Shown one piece after another: positions 17,615 through 31,595 of a stretch of DNA of 64,000 nt (its first letter is position 1; the number at the start of each line of letters is the position of its first letter). The notes below the pieces were generated by a model that saw only the letters and a program-made list of their open reading frames with translations, was not told where the DNA came from and did no database searches. The stretch covers positions 6,014,001 through 6,078,000 of the forward strand of contig NZ_FMIB01000002.1 in NCBI RefSeq assembly GCF_900091475.1, given 5' to 3'. A program made the position numbers and the translations under genes. The stretch is from Micromonospora chersina (GTDB taxonomy: Bacteria > Actinomycetota > Actinomycetes > Mycobacteriales > Micromonosporaceae).

Positions 17615-18613
17615 TCACGGACGCTGCGCCGGGCTCTCGGTCTTCGCCGGGTCCCGCTCGGTGACCGGCTCGACGATCTCGTCGATGGCCTTGAGCAGGT
17701 CGGCGTCGAGCTTCACGCCCGCCGCCTTCACGTTGTCGTGCACCTGCTCCGGCCGGGACGCGCCGACGATCGCCGAGGAGACGTTCGGGTTCTGCAGCAC
17801 CCAGGCGACGGCGAGCTGCGGCATGGTGAGCCCCGCCTGCTCGGCCAGGGGCTTGAGCCGCTGCACCCGGGTGAGTACGTCGTCGCTCAGCCAGGACGCG
17901 ATGAAGCCCGCGCCGGACTTCTCGTCGGTGGCGCGGGAACCGGCCGGCGGCGGCTGGCCCGGCAGGTACTTGCCGGACAGCACGCCCTGGGCCATCGGCG
18001 ACCACACGATCTGGCCGACGCCCAGCTCCTCGCTGGTGGGGATGACCTCGGCCTCGATGACCCGCCACAGCATCGAGTACTGCGGCTGGTTGGAGACCAG
18101 CGGGACGCGCAGCTCGCGGGCGAGCGCGTGCGCCTGGCGGATCTGCGACGCCTTCCACTCGGAGACGCCGATGTAGTGCGCCTTGCCGGAGTGCACGATG
18201 TCGGCGAACGCCTCCATCGTCTCCTCGAGGGGGGTGCTGTAGTCGTAGCGGTGGGCCTGGTAGAGGTCCACGTAGTCGGTCTGGAGGCGGCGCAGCGAGC
18301 CGTTGATCGACTCCATGATGTGCTTGCGGGACAGGCCGCGGTCGTTGCGGCCCGGCCCGGTCGGCCAGTACACCTTGGTGAAGATCTCCAGCCCCTCGCG
18401 CCGCTCGCCCTTCAGCGCGCGGCCGAGCACCTCCTCGGCCTTCGTGCCGGCGTAGACGTCGGCCGTGTCGAAGGTGGTGATGCCGGTGTCGAGGGCGGCC
18501 CGCACGCAGGCGGTCGCCGCCTCCTCCTCGACCTGCGACCCGTGGGTGATCCAGTTGCCGTACGAGATCTCGCTGACCAGCAGGCCCGATCGGCCTAGGT
18601 GTCGGAATTCCAT
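17615..18613 (-). CDS. Aldo/keto reductase, potassium-channel beta-subunit-like
   Basis: This is a 332-residue NADPH-dependent oxidoreductase with a TIM-barrel fold. The catalytic tetrad is present: Asp49 and Tyr54 in FDTADVYAG, Lys80 in FTKVYW and His121 in YQAHRYD. The C-terminal cofactor-binding part (SSAIVGASRPEQVHDN) is intact. The pattern and length fit the YghZ/Kv-beta branch (AKR6/AKR14-like), but no substrate can be assigned. The ATG at 18613 lacks a ribosome site. TAGTGT (18620-18625) lies 6 nt upstream, suggesting a leaderless mRNA. It is 103 bp downstream of the giant gene's stop, on the same strand. Confidence 0.9.
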   Translation of the reverse strand: MEFRHLGRSGLLVSEISYGNWITHGSQVEEEAATACVRAALDTGITTFDTADVYAGTKAEEVLGRALKGERREGLEIFTKVYWPTGPGRNDRGLSRKHIMESINGSLRRLQTDYVDLYQAHRYDYSTPLEETMEAFADIVHSGKAHYIGVSEWKASQIRQAHALARELRVPLVSNQPQYSMLWRVIEAEVIPTSEELGVGQIVWSPMAQGVLSGKYLPGQPPPAGSRATDEKSGAGFIASWLSDDVLTRVQRLKPLAEQAGLTMPQLAVAWVLQNPNVSSAIVGASRPEQVHDNVKAAGVKLDADLLKAIDEIVEPVTERDPAKTESPAQRP

Positions 18614-18647
18614 GACCCGACACTAGCCCCGCCCGATCATGGTCGAC

Positions 18648-18706
18648 GTGCGGCGCTCCCGGGTGCGGTGCTCCCGGGTGCGCTGCTCCCGGCCGCGCTG
18701 CCCCGG
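18648..18706. repeat. 15-nt tandem repeat
   Basis: Three near-identical 15-nt units of the form GTGCGGTGCTCCCGG (18648-18662, 18663-18677, 18678-18692) and a degenerate fourth (to about 18706) lie between the aldo/keto reductase start and the 3' end of the giant gene. They sit where the promoter of the reductase gene would be. Confidence 0.75.
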
Positions 18707-18716
18707 GTCCCGCGGG

Positions 18717-24730
<6,014 letters not shown>

Positions 24731-24734
<4 letters not shown>

Positions 24735-24796
24735 CGGGGGACCCTGTCGCCGCCCGCGCGGCGCGGCCCCGGGGCCGGCTCGCGTCGCTCGCTCAC
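24731..24796 (-). CDS. Possible 21-codon leader ORF coupled to the giant gene
   Basis: The GTG at 24796 is preceded by GAGGTG at a suitable distance. It opens 21 codons (VSERREPAPG...) that end at TGA overlapping the ATG of the giant gene (ATGA). The giant gene itself has no convincing ribosome site, so translation may depend on coupling from this ORF. The peptide is Arg/Pro rich with no recognisable domain. It could also be a chance frame. Confidence 0.35.
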
Positions 24797-24896
24797 GGCG
24801 ATGTCACCTCGTTGGAAATTGTCGCGCTGGGCGCCCCGACGTGCCGGTAGAGTCGCCCGGTCCAGCACGTCGTGGCTGCGGAAGGAGGGTAGCGGC

Positions 24897-25748
24897 GTGG
24901 GCTCGGTCACCGCCACTGTGGCACCGCCCACGGATCCAAACGTTACCCGATGGTTTCGGACATTCGGCGCGATAGTGGCCTCCGGCTTCCGGCGGCACGC
25001 CACCTACCGCCAGGCGGCCGTGGCGGGCGTCGTCACGAACACCGTCTTCGGCTTTCTCCGCTGCTACATCTTCCTCGCGGTGGTCGGCGCGGCCGGCACG
25101 GTGGCCGGCTACGACCGCGCCCAGCTCGGCACCTTCGTCTGGGCGGGCCAGGGACTGCTCGCGGTGATCGCGATCTGGGGGTGGACCGAGCTGGCCGACC
25201 GGATCCGGACCGGCGAGATCGCCGCCGACCTGCTCCGCCCGGTGCACCCGGTGACCAGCTACCTCGCCACCGACCTGGGCCGGGCCGGGTTCGCCTCGCT
25301 GGCCCGGCTGCTGCCGCCCGTGGTGATCGGCCCGTTCTTCTTCGAGGTCTACCTGCCCCGGCACTGGGCCACTTCGCCGCTCTTCGCGCTCTCCGCGCTG
25401 CTCGCCGTGGTGGTCTGCTTCGCCTGCCGCTACCTGGTCAACGCGACCGCGTACTGGTTGCAGGACGTCCGGGGGCCGATGATCCTCTGGACGCTGGGCT
25501 CCGGCGTGCTGGCCGGCCTCTACTTCCCGCTCGGCTTCCTGCCGGGCTGGCTGGAGGCCACCCTGCGGTACGCCACCCCGTTCCCCAGCCTGTTGCAGGT
25601 GCCGCTCGACGTGCTGGTCGAGCGGGAGCCGCTGCCCACCGAGCTGGGCCTGGTCGGGCTCCAGCTCGGCTGGGCGGTCCTGCTGCTGGCGCTCTGCCGG
25701 CTGGTGCAGCGCCGGGCCGAGCACCGGCTGGTGGTGCAGGGTGGCTGA
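24897..25748 (+). CDS. ABC-2 type transporter permease, first subunit
   Basis: This 283-residue membrane protein has about six hydrophobic helices. It resembles the ABC-2/DUF990 permeases found as pairs with one ATPase. Recognisable parts are the cytosolic ELADRIRTGEIAADLLRPVHP loop (typical: 'transport energizing' region before helix 3) and QDVRGPMILWTLGSG. The GTG at 24897 has a full AAGGAGG site (24882-24888) 8 nt upstream. The much longer open frame behind it is antisense to the giant gene. Its stop overlaps the second permease gene by 8 nt. The exported substrate is unknown. Confidence 0.85.
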   Translation: MGSVTATVAPPTDPNVTRWFRTFGAIVASGFRRHATYRQAAVAGVVTNTVFGFLRCYIFLAVVGAAGTVAGYDRAQLGTFVWAGQGLLAVIAIWGWTELADRIRTGEIAADLLRPVHPVTSYLATDLGRAGFASLARLLPPVVIGPFFFEVYLPRHWATSPLFALSALLAVVVCFACRYLVNATAYWLQDVRGPMILWTLGSGVLAGLYFPLGFLPGWLEATLRYATPFPSLLQVPLDVLVEREPLPTELGLVGLQLGWAVLLLALCRLVQRRAEHRLVVQGG

Positions 25749-26556
25749 GCCGGGGACCGGGGCACTGCGGGCGTACCGGGCGCTGCTCGGGGCGCAGGCC
25801 CGGTCGCAGGCGGCGTACCGCACCTCGTTCGTCGTGGACCTGGTCGGGAACATGGGCGCCACCGTCTTCGACGTGGTGACCGTGCTGGTGCTGTTCGGGG
25901 TCACCCGGGAGCTGGGCGGCTTCACGCTGCGCGAGACGCTCGTCGTCGTCGGCCTGTCGTCGTTCGCGTTCGCCACCGCCGACCTGCTGGTGGGCAACAT
26001 CGAGCGGCTGCCCCGGTACGTCCGCACCGGCCTGTTCGACGCCGTGCTGGTTCGGCCGCTGGCCGCGCTGCCCCAGCTGCTGCTCATGGACCTGCCGCTG
26101 CGCAAGGTCTCCCGGGCGGTCTTCGGGCTGGCCGTGCTGCTGTTCGCGCTGGTCTCGGCCGGCATCGCCTGGACGCCGGGCCGGGTGGCGCTGGCGGTGG
26201 TCGCCCCGGTCGCCGCAGTGGTCTTCTTCGCGGCGGTCTTCGTCACCACCGCCACCGTGTCGTTCTACTGGGTCGACTCGGGGGAGCTGGCCAACTCGGT
26301 CACCTACGGCGGGCGCGACTTCACGTCGTACCCGATCACCGTCTACGGCGGCTGGTTCCGCGCGGTCTTCGCGTACGGGCTGGGTTTCGCCTTTGTCAGC
26401 TACCACCCGGCGCTGGCGCTGCTCGGCCGGGCCGACCCGCTGGGCCTGCCGCCCTGGGTGGGCTGGGCCTCGCCCGGCGTCGCGCTGGTCGCGGCGGCGG
26501 TCGCCGCCGTGGCGTGGCGCGTCGGGATCCGCCACTACCGGAGTACGGGATCGTGA
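25741..26556 (+). CDS. ABC-2 type transporter permease, second subunit
   Basis: This 271-residue polytopic protein is paired with the preceding permease to form the membrane channel. It has the matching cytosolic loop NIERLPRYVRTGLFDAVLVRPL and the conserved segment DFTSYPITVYGGWFR seen in DUF990-type permeases. The GTG start at 25741 overlaps the upstream gene by 8 nt. Its own TGA overlaps the GTG of the ATPase gene, so all three cistrons are translationally coupled. Confidence 0.87.
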   Translation: MAEPGTGALRAYRALLGAQARSQAAYRTSFVVDLVGNMGATVFDVVTVLVLFGVTRELGGFTLRETLVVVGLSSFAFATADLLVGNIERLPRYVRTGLFDAVLVRPLAALPQLLLMDLPLRKVSRAVFGLAVLLFALVSAGIAWTPGRVALAVVAPVAAVVFFAAVFVTTATVSFYWVDSGELANSVTYGGRDFTSYPITVYGGWFRAVFAYGLGFAFVSYHPALALLGRADPLGLPPWVGWASPGVALVAAAVAAVAWRVGIRHYRSTGS

Positions 26557-27521
26557 ACGTCATCGAGATGGACGGCCTGCGCAAGGAGTTCACCGTTCGC
26601 GTGAAGGCCGGGCGGCTGCGCCGGGAGAAGCGGACGGTCACCGCGGTCGCCGGGGTGGACCTGCGGGTGGAGCGGGGCGAGATGCTCGGCTACATCGGTC
26701 CGAACGGCGCGGGCAAGTCGACAACCCTGAAGATGCTCACCGGCGTGCTGACGCCGTCTGCGGGCCGGGCCCGGGTGTGCGGGCTGCGGCCGGTGCCGGA
26801 CCGGACCCGGCTGGCGCTGCGCATCGGCGTGGTCTTCGGGCAGCGCTCGCAGCTCTGGTGGGACCTGCCGCTGCGGGACTCGTTCGCGCTGCTGCGGCAC
26901 GTCTACCGGGTGCCGGCCGGCGAGCACGCCGCCCGGCTGGCCCGCTGCCGGAGCCTGCTCGACCTGGACGAGTTCCTGGACACCCCGGTCCGGCAGCTCT
27001 CCCTGGGCCAGCGGATGCGCGGCGAGCTGACCGCCGCCCTGCTGCACGGCCCCGAGGTGCTCTTCCTGGACGAGCCGACCATCGGGCTGGACGTGGTCAG
27101 CAAGCAGGCGGTCCGCGGCTTCCTGGCGGAGCTGGGCCGGGCCGGCGACACCACCCTGGTGCTCACCACCCACGACCTGGCCGACATCGAGCGGCTCTGC
27201 CGGCGCCTGGTGGTGATCGACCACGGGCGGGTGGTGCACGACGGCTCGATCGCGGCCCTGCACAGCCGCTACGGTTCCCGCCGGATGGTGGTGGCCGAGC
27301 TGGACGCCGCGCTGCCCGCGCCGCCGGTGCTGCCGGGCGCGCCCGTGCAGCGGGTGGAGGCGGACGGTCGCCGCCTGGTGTTCGCGCTGGAGTCGGCGAG
27401 CGTCGCCGAGGTGGTGGCCGGGCTGGCCGGTCTGGCCACGCTGCGGGACATCTCGATCGTGGAGCCGGACATCGAGGAGGTCGTGGCCCGGCTCTACCGC
27501 GCCCCGGCCGAGGTGGGCTGA
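26553..27521 (+). CDS. ABC transporter ATP-binding protein
   Basis: This 322-residue ATPase powers the two preceding permeases. It shows Walker A GPNGAGKST (49-57), a Q-loop region, the signature LSLGQRMR, Walker B LFLDEPTIGLD and the switch His in LTTHD. The signature has Leu-Gly-Gln-Arg instead of SGGQ, which is usual in this subfamily. The C-terminal ~85 residues form the accessory domain common to ABC-2 exporters. The GTG at 26553 overlaps the previous stop (GTGA). An internal ATG five codons later is an alternative start. The gene ends 10 bp before a convergent gene. Confidence 0.92.
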   Translation: MNVIEMDGLRKEFTVRVKAGRLRREKRTVTAVAGVDLRVERGEMLGYIGPNGAGKSTTLKMLTGVLTPSAGRARVCGLRPVPDRTRLALRIGVVFGQRSQLWWDLPLRDSFALLRHVYRVPAGEHAARLARCRSLLDLDEFLDTPVRQLSLGQRMRGELTAALLHGPEVLFLDEPTIGLDVVSKQAVRGFLAELGRAGDTTLVLTTHDLADIERLCRRLVVIDHGRVVHDGSIAALHSRYGSRRMVVAELDAALPAPPVLPGAPVQRVEADGRRLVFALESASVAEVVAGLAGLATLRDISIVEPDIEEVVARLYRAPAEVG

Positions 27522-27531
27522 GGGGCCGCCC

Positions 27532-28092
27532 TCACGGGTGCTCCATCACCAGCACGGCGAAGGTGCCGGGGGCCAGCGCCTCGTACCGGTGCGGGGTGTC
27601 GCCGGGGAACGTGGCGTAGTCGCCCGGCCCCAGCTCGACCAGGTCTGTCTCCGGGCCGAGGCGCATCCGCCCGGCCGCCACCACGACGTGCTCGACGCTG
27701 CGCGGCGTGTGGGCCTCGGCGAGCCGTACGGCCCCGGGTTCCAGCTCCATGACGTAGACGTCGCGCCGGGCGTGGGGCGCGCCGGCGGCGAGCAGGGTGG
27801 CCGAGAAGTCGGCGTGCTCGGAGCGGATCCGCGGTCCCTCCCCGGCGCGGACCACGCGGACGGCGGCGGTGGGGGGCTCGACCAGGCGGCTGAACGGTAC
27901 GCCCAGCGCCACCCCGAGCGCCCAGAGCGTCTCCACGCTGGGGTTGCCGACGCCCGACTCCAGCTGGGAGAGGGTGGACTTGGCGATGCCGGCGCGGCGG
28001 GCCAGCTCGGTCAGCGACAGCCCCGCCCGGTCCCGCTCCCGCCGCAGGGCGGCCGCGATGGTGGCGAGCGGGGGAGCGGGGTCCATCGCCAT
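27532..28092 (-). CDS. XRE-type regulator with C-terminal cupin domain
   Basis: This 186-residue transcription factor has an N-terminal helix-turn-helix (about residues 10-65) with LTELARRAGIAKSTLSQLESGVGNPSVETLW, a near-consensus Cro/C1 fold. Its C-terminal cupin barrel (about 110-185) would bind a small ligand. Start choice rests on GGAG 7 nt before the ATG at 28092. The upstream open frame overlaps azlC and is not credible. It diverges from azlCD with a 67-bp gap that contains the azlC promoter and an inverted repeat, so it probably regulates the transporter in response to an amino acid. Confidence 0.88.
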   Translation of the reverse strand: MAMDPAPPLATIAAALRRERDRAGLSLTELARRAGIAKSTLSQLESGVGNPSVETLWALGVALGVPFSRLVEPPTAAVRVVRAGEGPRIRSEHADFSATLLAAGAPHARRDVYVMELEPGAVRLAEAHTPRSVEHVVVAAGRMRLGPETDLVELGPGDYATFPGDTPHRYEALAPGTFAVLVMEHP

Positions 28093-28115
28093 CTGTTCGC
28101 TCCATCGGTCGGTTT

Positions 28116-28151
28116 GTTCGGTTTGACGAACGCGGGTCCTGTGTTCAGGAT
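28116..28151 (+). promoter_or_regulatory. azlC promoter with overlapping inverted repeat
   Basis: -35 TTGACG (28123-28128) and -10 CAGGAT (28146-28151) are 17 bp apart. An inverted repeat GTTCG-N6-CGAAC (28116-28131) overlaps the -35 box, a position suited to repression by the divergent XRE-cupin protein. The start codon follows 8 nt after the -10 box, so the mRNA is probably leaderless. Confidence 0.65.
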
Positions 28152-28159
28152 AATGGACC

Positions 28160-28948
28160 ATGCGTACGGCATATCGAACGGGCGACGCCCGCGTGCTCCG
28201 CGACGTCGCCGCCATCGGGGCCGCGATGGCCGCCGTGGGCGCGTCGTTCGGCGCCGTGGCGGTGGCCGCCGGCCTGCCCGCCTGGGCCACCCTGGCCATG
28301 TCGGTGCTCGTGTACGCGGGCGGCGCCCAGTTCATGGCCGTGGGCCTGGTCGCGGCCGGCAGCCCGCTCGCGGCCGTCCTCGCCGGCCTGCTGCTCAACG
28401 CCCGGCACCTGCCGTTCGGCCTGGCCCTCGGCGGCGCCCTGGGCCCCCGGCGCTGGCAGCGGCTGCTCGGCAGCCACCTCATGACCGACGAGGCGACCGC
28501 GTTCGCCCTCGCGCGCCCGGCCGGTCCCGGGCGCCGGCACGCGTTCTGGCTCGCCGGGGTGCTGCTCTTCCTGGCCTGGAACGCCGGCACCGGCCTCGGC
28601 GTGCTGGTCGGCGACCCGGCCGCGCTGGGGCTCGACGCCGCCTTCCCGGCCGGGCTGGCCGCCCTGCTGCTGCCCAGCCTCCGCGACCGGGAGACCCGCC
28701 GGGTGGCGCTCACCGGCGCCGGACTGGCCGTGGTGGCCACCCCGCTGCTGCCGGCCGGGCTGCCGGTGCTCCTCGCGCTCGCCGCCCTGGTCCTGCCGCT
28801 GCTGGCCCGCCGCCGGACGACAGCCGCGCCGGACGACCCGGGCGCCGGCCGGGAAGCCCGCGGTGCCACCCCGGACGACCCGGGCGGCGGGCCGGCGGAC
28901 GGTGACGGGTCGGTGCGGGTCGTGCGGGCCGGGGAGGCGTCGTGCTGA
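28160..28948 (+). CDS. azlC: AzlC family branched-chain amino acid exporter, large subunit
   Basis: This 262-residue membrane protein of the AzlC/YgaZ family forms an exporter of branched-chain amino acids together with the small AzlD subunit. The conserved N-terminal region (SFGAVAVAAGLPAW, YAGGAQFMAV, LLLNARHLPFGLAL) is intact and followed by several hydrophobic segments. The last 40 residues are a polar Asp/Gly/Pro-rich tail. The ATG at 28160 matches the predicted leaderless transcript. It overlaps azlD by 7 nt. Export substrate follows from family knowledge only. Confidence 0.9.
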   Translation: MRTAYRTGDARVLRDVAAIGAAMAAVGASFGAVAVAAGLPAWATLAMSVLVYAGGAQFMAVGLVAAGSPLAAVLAGLLLNARHLPFGLALGGALGPRRWQRLLGSHLMTDEATAFALARPAGPGRRHAFWLAGVLLFLAWNAGTGLGVLVGDPAALGLDAAFPAGLAALLLPSLRDRETRRVALTGAGLAVVATPLLPAGLPVLLALAALVLPLLARRRTTAAPDDPGAGREARGATPDDPGGGPADGDGSVRVVRAGEASC

Positions 28949-29250
28949 TCGCGGTGATCCTCGCCCTGGCCGCCGGCACCTACGGCTTCCGCGTCGCCGG
29001 GGTGCTGCTGCGCGACCGGCTGTCGCTGCCCGAGTGGGCCCGCCAGTTGCTGCCGGTCGGCGCGGCCGCCCTGCTGGCCGCCCTCGCCGCCACCGCGGCG
29101 CTGACCGAGGCCGGCGGCTTCGCCGGCTACGCCCGGCCCGCGGGGGTACTGGTCGGCCTGCTGCTCGCCGCGCGGCGGGCGCCCTTCGTGCTGGTCGTGG
29201 TCGCGGCCGCGGGCACCACGGCGCTGCTGCGCCTGCTCGGGGTGGCCTGA
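28942..29250 (+). CDS. azlD: AzlD family small exporter subunit
   Basis: This 102-residue membrane protein has four short hydrophobic segments, as in AzlD/YgaH. The conserved FRVAGVLLRDRLSLPEWARQLLP segment is at residues 14-36. The GTG at 28942 overlaps the azlC stop and has GGGGAGG 4 nt upstream (28931-28937). It forms the heteromeric transporter with AzlC. A hairpin terminator begins 8 bp after the stop. Confidence 0.88.
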   Translation: MLIAVILALAAGTYGFRVAGVLLRDRLSLPEWARQLLPVGAAALLAALAATAALTEAGGFAGYARPAGVLVGLLLAARRAPFVLVVVAAAGTTALLRLLGVA

Positions 29251-29257
29251 CGACGAC

Positions 29258-29293
29258 ACCGGCCCCTCCCCGCCGGAGCGGGAAGGGGCCGGT
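29258..29293. terminator. Hairpin terminator after azlD
   Basis: ACCGGCCCCT (29258-29267) pairs with AGGGGCCGGT (29284-29293). The interior CCCCGC/GCGGGA can extend the stem. It lies between azlD and the convergent DUF3043 gene. Confidence 0.75.
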
Positions 29294-29335
29294 TCCAGGT
29301 CGCGGCGCGGCGTCAGAGCCGCCGGGCGGGCCCGG

Positions 29336-29935
29336 TCAGATCTTGTCGCCGATGTTCACCCGCGGCGCCGGGGCACGCATCTTGCGGAAGGTGATCGACC
29401 GCATGATCGCGTAGAAGTAGAGCGAGCCGAGCCGCTCGGTGCTCTTGGGGTAGCGCTCGCGGACCAGCTTCTTGATCTTCCGCGAGATCAGCACCGAGTC
29501 GATCACCACGCCGAGCGCCAGGGCGCCCCAGAGCACGTTCGACAGCAGCCGGACGATCGGCGGCATGGCCTGGTTGGAGCCGACCAGCACGATCAGCGCG
29601 CCACCGAAGAACCAGGTGCCCACCGTACGCCGGGAGTCGACCACGTTGCGGGCCAGCAGCCGCTCGGGGCCCCGGTCGCGCGGGCCGCCCTCCCGCCGGA
29701 ACTCGGCCGCCGACTCGGCGCGCGCCGCCCGGCGCTGCTCCCGGGCCTCCTCCTTGGTCAGCGGCTTCGCGGGCCCGGCGATGCGCCGGCCGGCGGCCGG
29801 GCGCTTCGGGGTCTCGCGTCCCTTGGCGGGCGTGTAGCCCCGGGGCTGGGCAGCGGCGGGCGCCTCGTCGGTCGTCACCGGGGTGACGGACTCCTCGACC
29901 AGGTCGGTGGGCTTACGGCGAAACAGCGACGGCAC
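29336..29935 (-). CDS. DUF3043 family membrane protein
   Basis: This 199-residue actinobacterial protein has a long basic, Arg/Ala/Glu-rich cytosolic N-terminal half (charged helix KEEAREQRRAARAESAAEFR) followed by two membrane helices (WFFGGALIVLVGSNQ and VLWGALALGVVIDSVLI). A conserved basic loop, RKIKKLVRERYP, precedes a short C terminus. This matches DUF3043, whose function is unknown. The GTG at 29935 gives the usual VPSLFRRK start and lies 7 nt after TACCCT (29943-29948), consistent with leaderless transcription. An ATG 13 codons upstream is less likely. Confidence 0.85.
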   Translation of the reverse strand: MPSLFRRKPTDLVEESVTPVTTDEAPAAAQPRGYTPAKGRETPKRPAAGRRIAGPAKPLTKEEAREQRRAARAESAAEFRREGGPRDRGPERLLARNVVDSRRTVGTWFFGGALIVLVGSNQAMPPIVRLLSNVLWGALALGVVIDSVLISRKIKKLVRERYPKSTERLGSLYFYAIMRSITFRKMRAPAPRVNIGDKI

Positions 29936-30025
29936 GCCGGCAAGGGTAGCCAACCAGCCGCGCCCGGTGCACATCGCGGGTGCACCGGGCGCGGGAGTTG
30001 TCGTAGCGGGAGGAGCGGTACGGCG

Positions 30026-31381
30026 TCAGGGGCGCTCGACGTGCGCGCCCAGGTCCGCCAGCTTGGCCTCGAAGTCCTCGTAGCCCCGGTTGATCAGGTC
30101 GACGCCGTACACCCGGGAGGTGCCCTCGGCGGCCAGCGCCGCGATGAGGTGGCTGAAACCGGCCCGCAGGTCCGGGATGACCAGGTCGGCCGCGTGCAGC
30201 TTGCTGGGGCCGGCGATCACCGCGGAGTGCTTGAAGTTGCGCCGGCCGAAGCGGCAGGGGGTGCCGCCCAGGCAGTCGCGGTAGACCTGGATGTTGGCGC
30301 CCATCGTGTTCAGCGCCTCGGTGTAGCCGAGCCGCTGCTCGTAGACGGTCTCGTGCACGATCGACAGGCCGCGGGCCTGGGTCAGCGCCACCACGAGCGG
30401 CTGCTGCCAGTCGGTCATGAAGCCCGGGTGCACGTCGGTCTCCAGCGCCACGGCGTTCAACTCGCCGCCTGGGTGCCAGAACCGGATGCCGCCCTCCTGG
30501 CCGGGCCGGCCGCCGCGCGGCGGGCGCAGGTCGGTCACCTCGTACTCGCCGCCGACCGAGCGGAAGATGTTCAGGAAGGTCATCATGTCGGCCTGCTGGG
30601 CGCCCAGCACCTCGACGTGACCCCGGGTGGCCAGCGCGGCCGCCGCCCAGCTCGCCGCCTCGATCCGGTCCGGGATCGGCCGGTGGGTGTAGCCGCTGAG
30701 CCGCTTCACGCCCTGGATCTCGATCACCCGGTCGGTGTGGACCTTGATGATCGCGCCCATCTTCTGCAGCACGCAGATCAGGTCGATGATCTCGGGCTCG
30801 ACCGCGGCGTTGCGCAGCTCGGTGACGCCCTCGGCCATCACCGCGGTGAGCAGCACCTGCTCGGTGGCGCCCACGCTCGGGTACGGCAGGGCGAACTTGG
30901 TGCCGTGCAGCCCGTTCGGCGCCGACAGGTGCAGCCCCTCCGGGGTCTTCTCCACTGTCGCGCCGAACTCGCGCAGCGCCTGGAGGTGGAAGTCGATCGG
31001 GCGCGGGCCGATGTGGCAGCCGCCGAGGTCCGGGATGAAGGCGTGGCCGAGCCGGTGCAGCAGCGGGCCGCAGAACAGGATCGGGATGCGGCTGGAACCG
31101 GCGTGCACGTTGATCTGGTCGGTGCTGGCGCTCTCGACGTTCGACGGGTCGAAGACCAGCTCGCCGTCCTCCTCGCCGTCGCTGACCTTGACGCCGTGCA
31201 GGCCCAGCAGCCCGCGGACGACCTCCACGTCCCGGATCCGCGGCACGTCGAACAGCCGGCTGGGGGTGTCGCCCAGCAGGGCGGCAACCATCGCCTTGGA
31301 CACGAGGTTCTTCGCGCCGCGTACGCGGATCCGCCCTTCGAGCGGGGTGCCTCCGTGTACGACCAGGACGTCGTCGGTCAA
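30026..31381 (-). CDS. murA: UDP-N-acetylglucosamine 1-carboxyvinyltransferase-type enzyme
   Basis: This 451-residue enzyme of the MurA/EPSP-synthase fold adds enolpyruvate from PEP to UDP-GlcNAc, the first committed step of peptidoglycan synthesis. The substrate lysine lies in RGAKNLVSKA (Lys24). The catalytic cysteine is kept in GGCHIGPRPIDFH (Cys122), so classical fosfomycin sensitivity is expected. I prefer TTG at 31381 because GGAGG lies 5 nt upstream and the protein then starts like other MurA proteins. The frame is open to an ATG at 31528, which would add 49 residues unlike any MurA N terminus. It has a small insert (RPPRGGRPGQEGG) before the IRFWHPGGEL motif. The upstream gap contains a 12-bp inverted repeat. 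Confidence 0.88.
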   Translation of the reverse strand: MTDDVLVVHGGTPLEGRIRVRGAKNLVSKAMVAALLGDTPSRLFDVPRIRDVEVVRGLLGLHGVKVSDGEEDGELVFDPSNVESASTDQINVHAGSSRIPILFCGPLLHRLGHAFIPDLGGCHIGPRPIDFHLQALREFGATVEKTPEGLHLSAPNGLHGTKFALPYPSVGATEQVLLTAVMAEGVTELRNAAVEPEIIDLICVLQKMGAIIKVHTDRVIEIQGVKRLSGYTHRPIPDRIEAASWAAAALATRGHVEVLGAQQADMMTFLNIFRSVGGEYEVTDLRPPRGGRPGQEGGIRFWHPGGELNAVALETDVHPGFMTDWQQPLVVALTQARGLSIVHETVYEQRLGYTEALNTMGANIQVYRDCLGGTPCRFGRRNFKHSAVIAGPSKLHAADLVIPDLRAGFSHLIAALAAEGTSRVYGVDLINRGYEDFEAKLADLGAHVERP

Positions 31382-31521
31382 CGCAACCTCCAGCGCGTTG
31401 GTGCTGCCGTGTAGATGAGTGGGGTGCACGATCTGCATCGCTACCCGAATGGCGGCCCGGTCAAAACGGTCCGCGTGCATCGTCGCCCCGGCAGCATAGC
31501 CCTCCGTGACGAAAATGGAAT

Positions 31522-31588
31522 CGGTCACATCACCAGCGAGGGCACGAACCGGGGATTCCGGTGCGTTTCCGTACCAGTGATGTGACCG
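31522..31588. repeat. 12-bp perfect inverted repeat between nadA and murA
   Basis: CGGTCACATCAC (31522-31533) and GTGATGTGACCG (31577-31588) are exact reverse complements separated by 43 nt. They begin 7 nt after the nadA stop on the minus strand. It could be the nadA terminator, part of the murA leader or a regulator-binding pair. It also covers the distal ATG of the long murA frame, which argues against that start. Confidence 0.7.
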
Positions 31589-31595
31589 AGGGTGA

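Noticed and set aside
24735..24896. Housekeeping promoter TTGTCG...TAGAGT for the ABC operon
   Set aside because: The spacing between the two hexamers is about 23 bp, too long for a normal promoter, so I do not annotate it.
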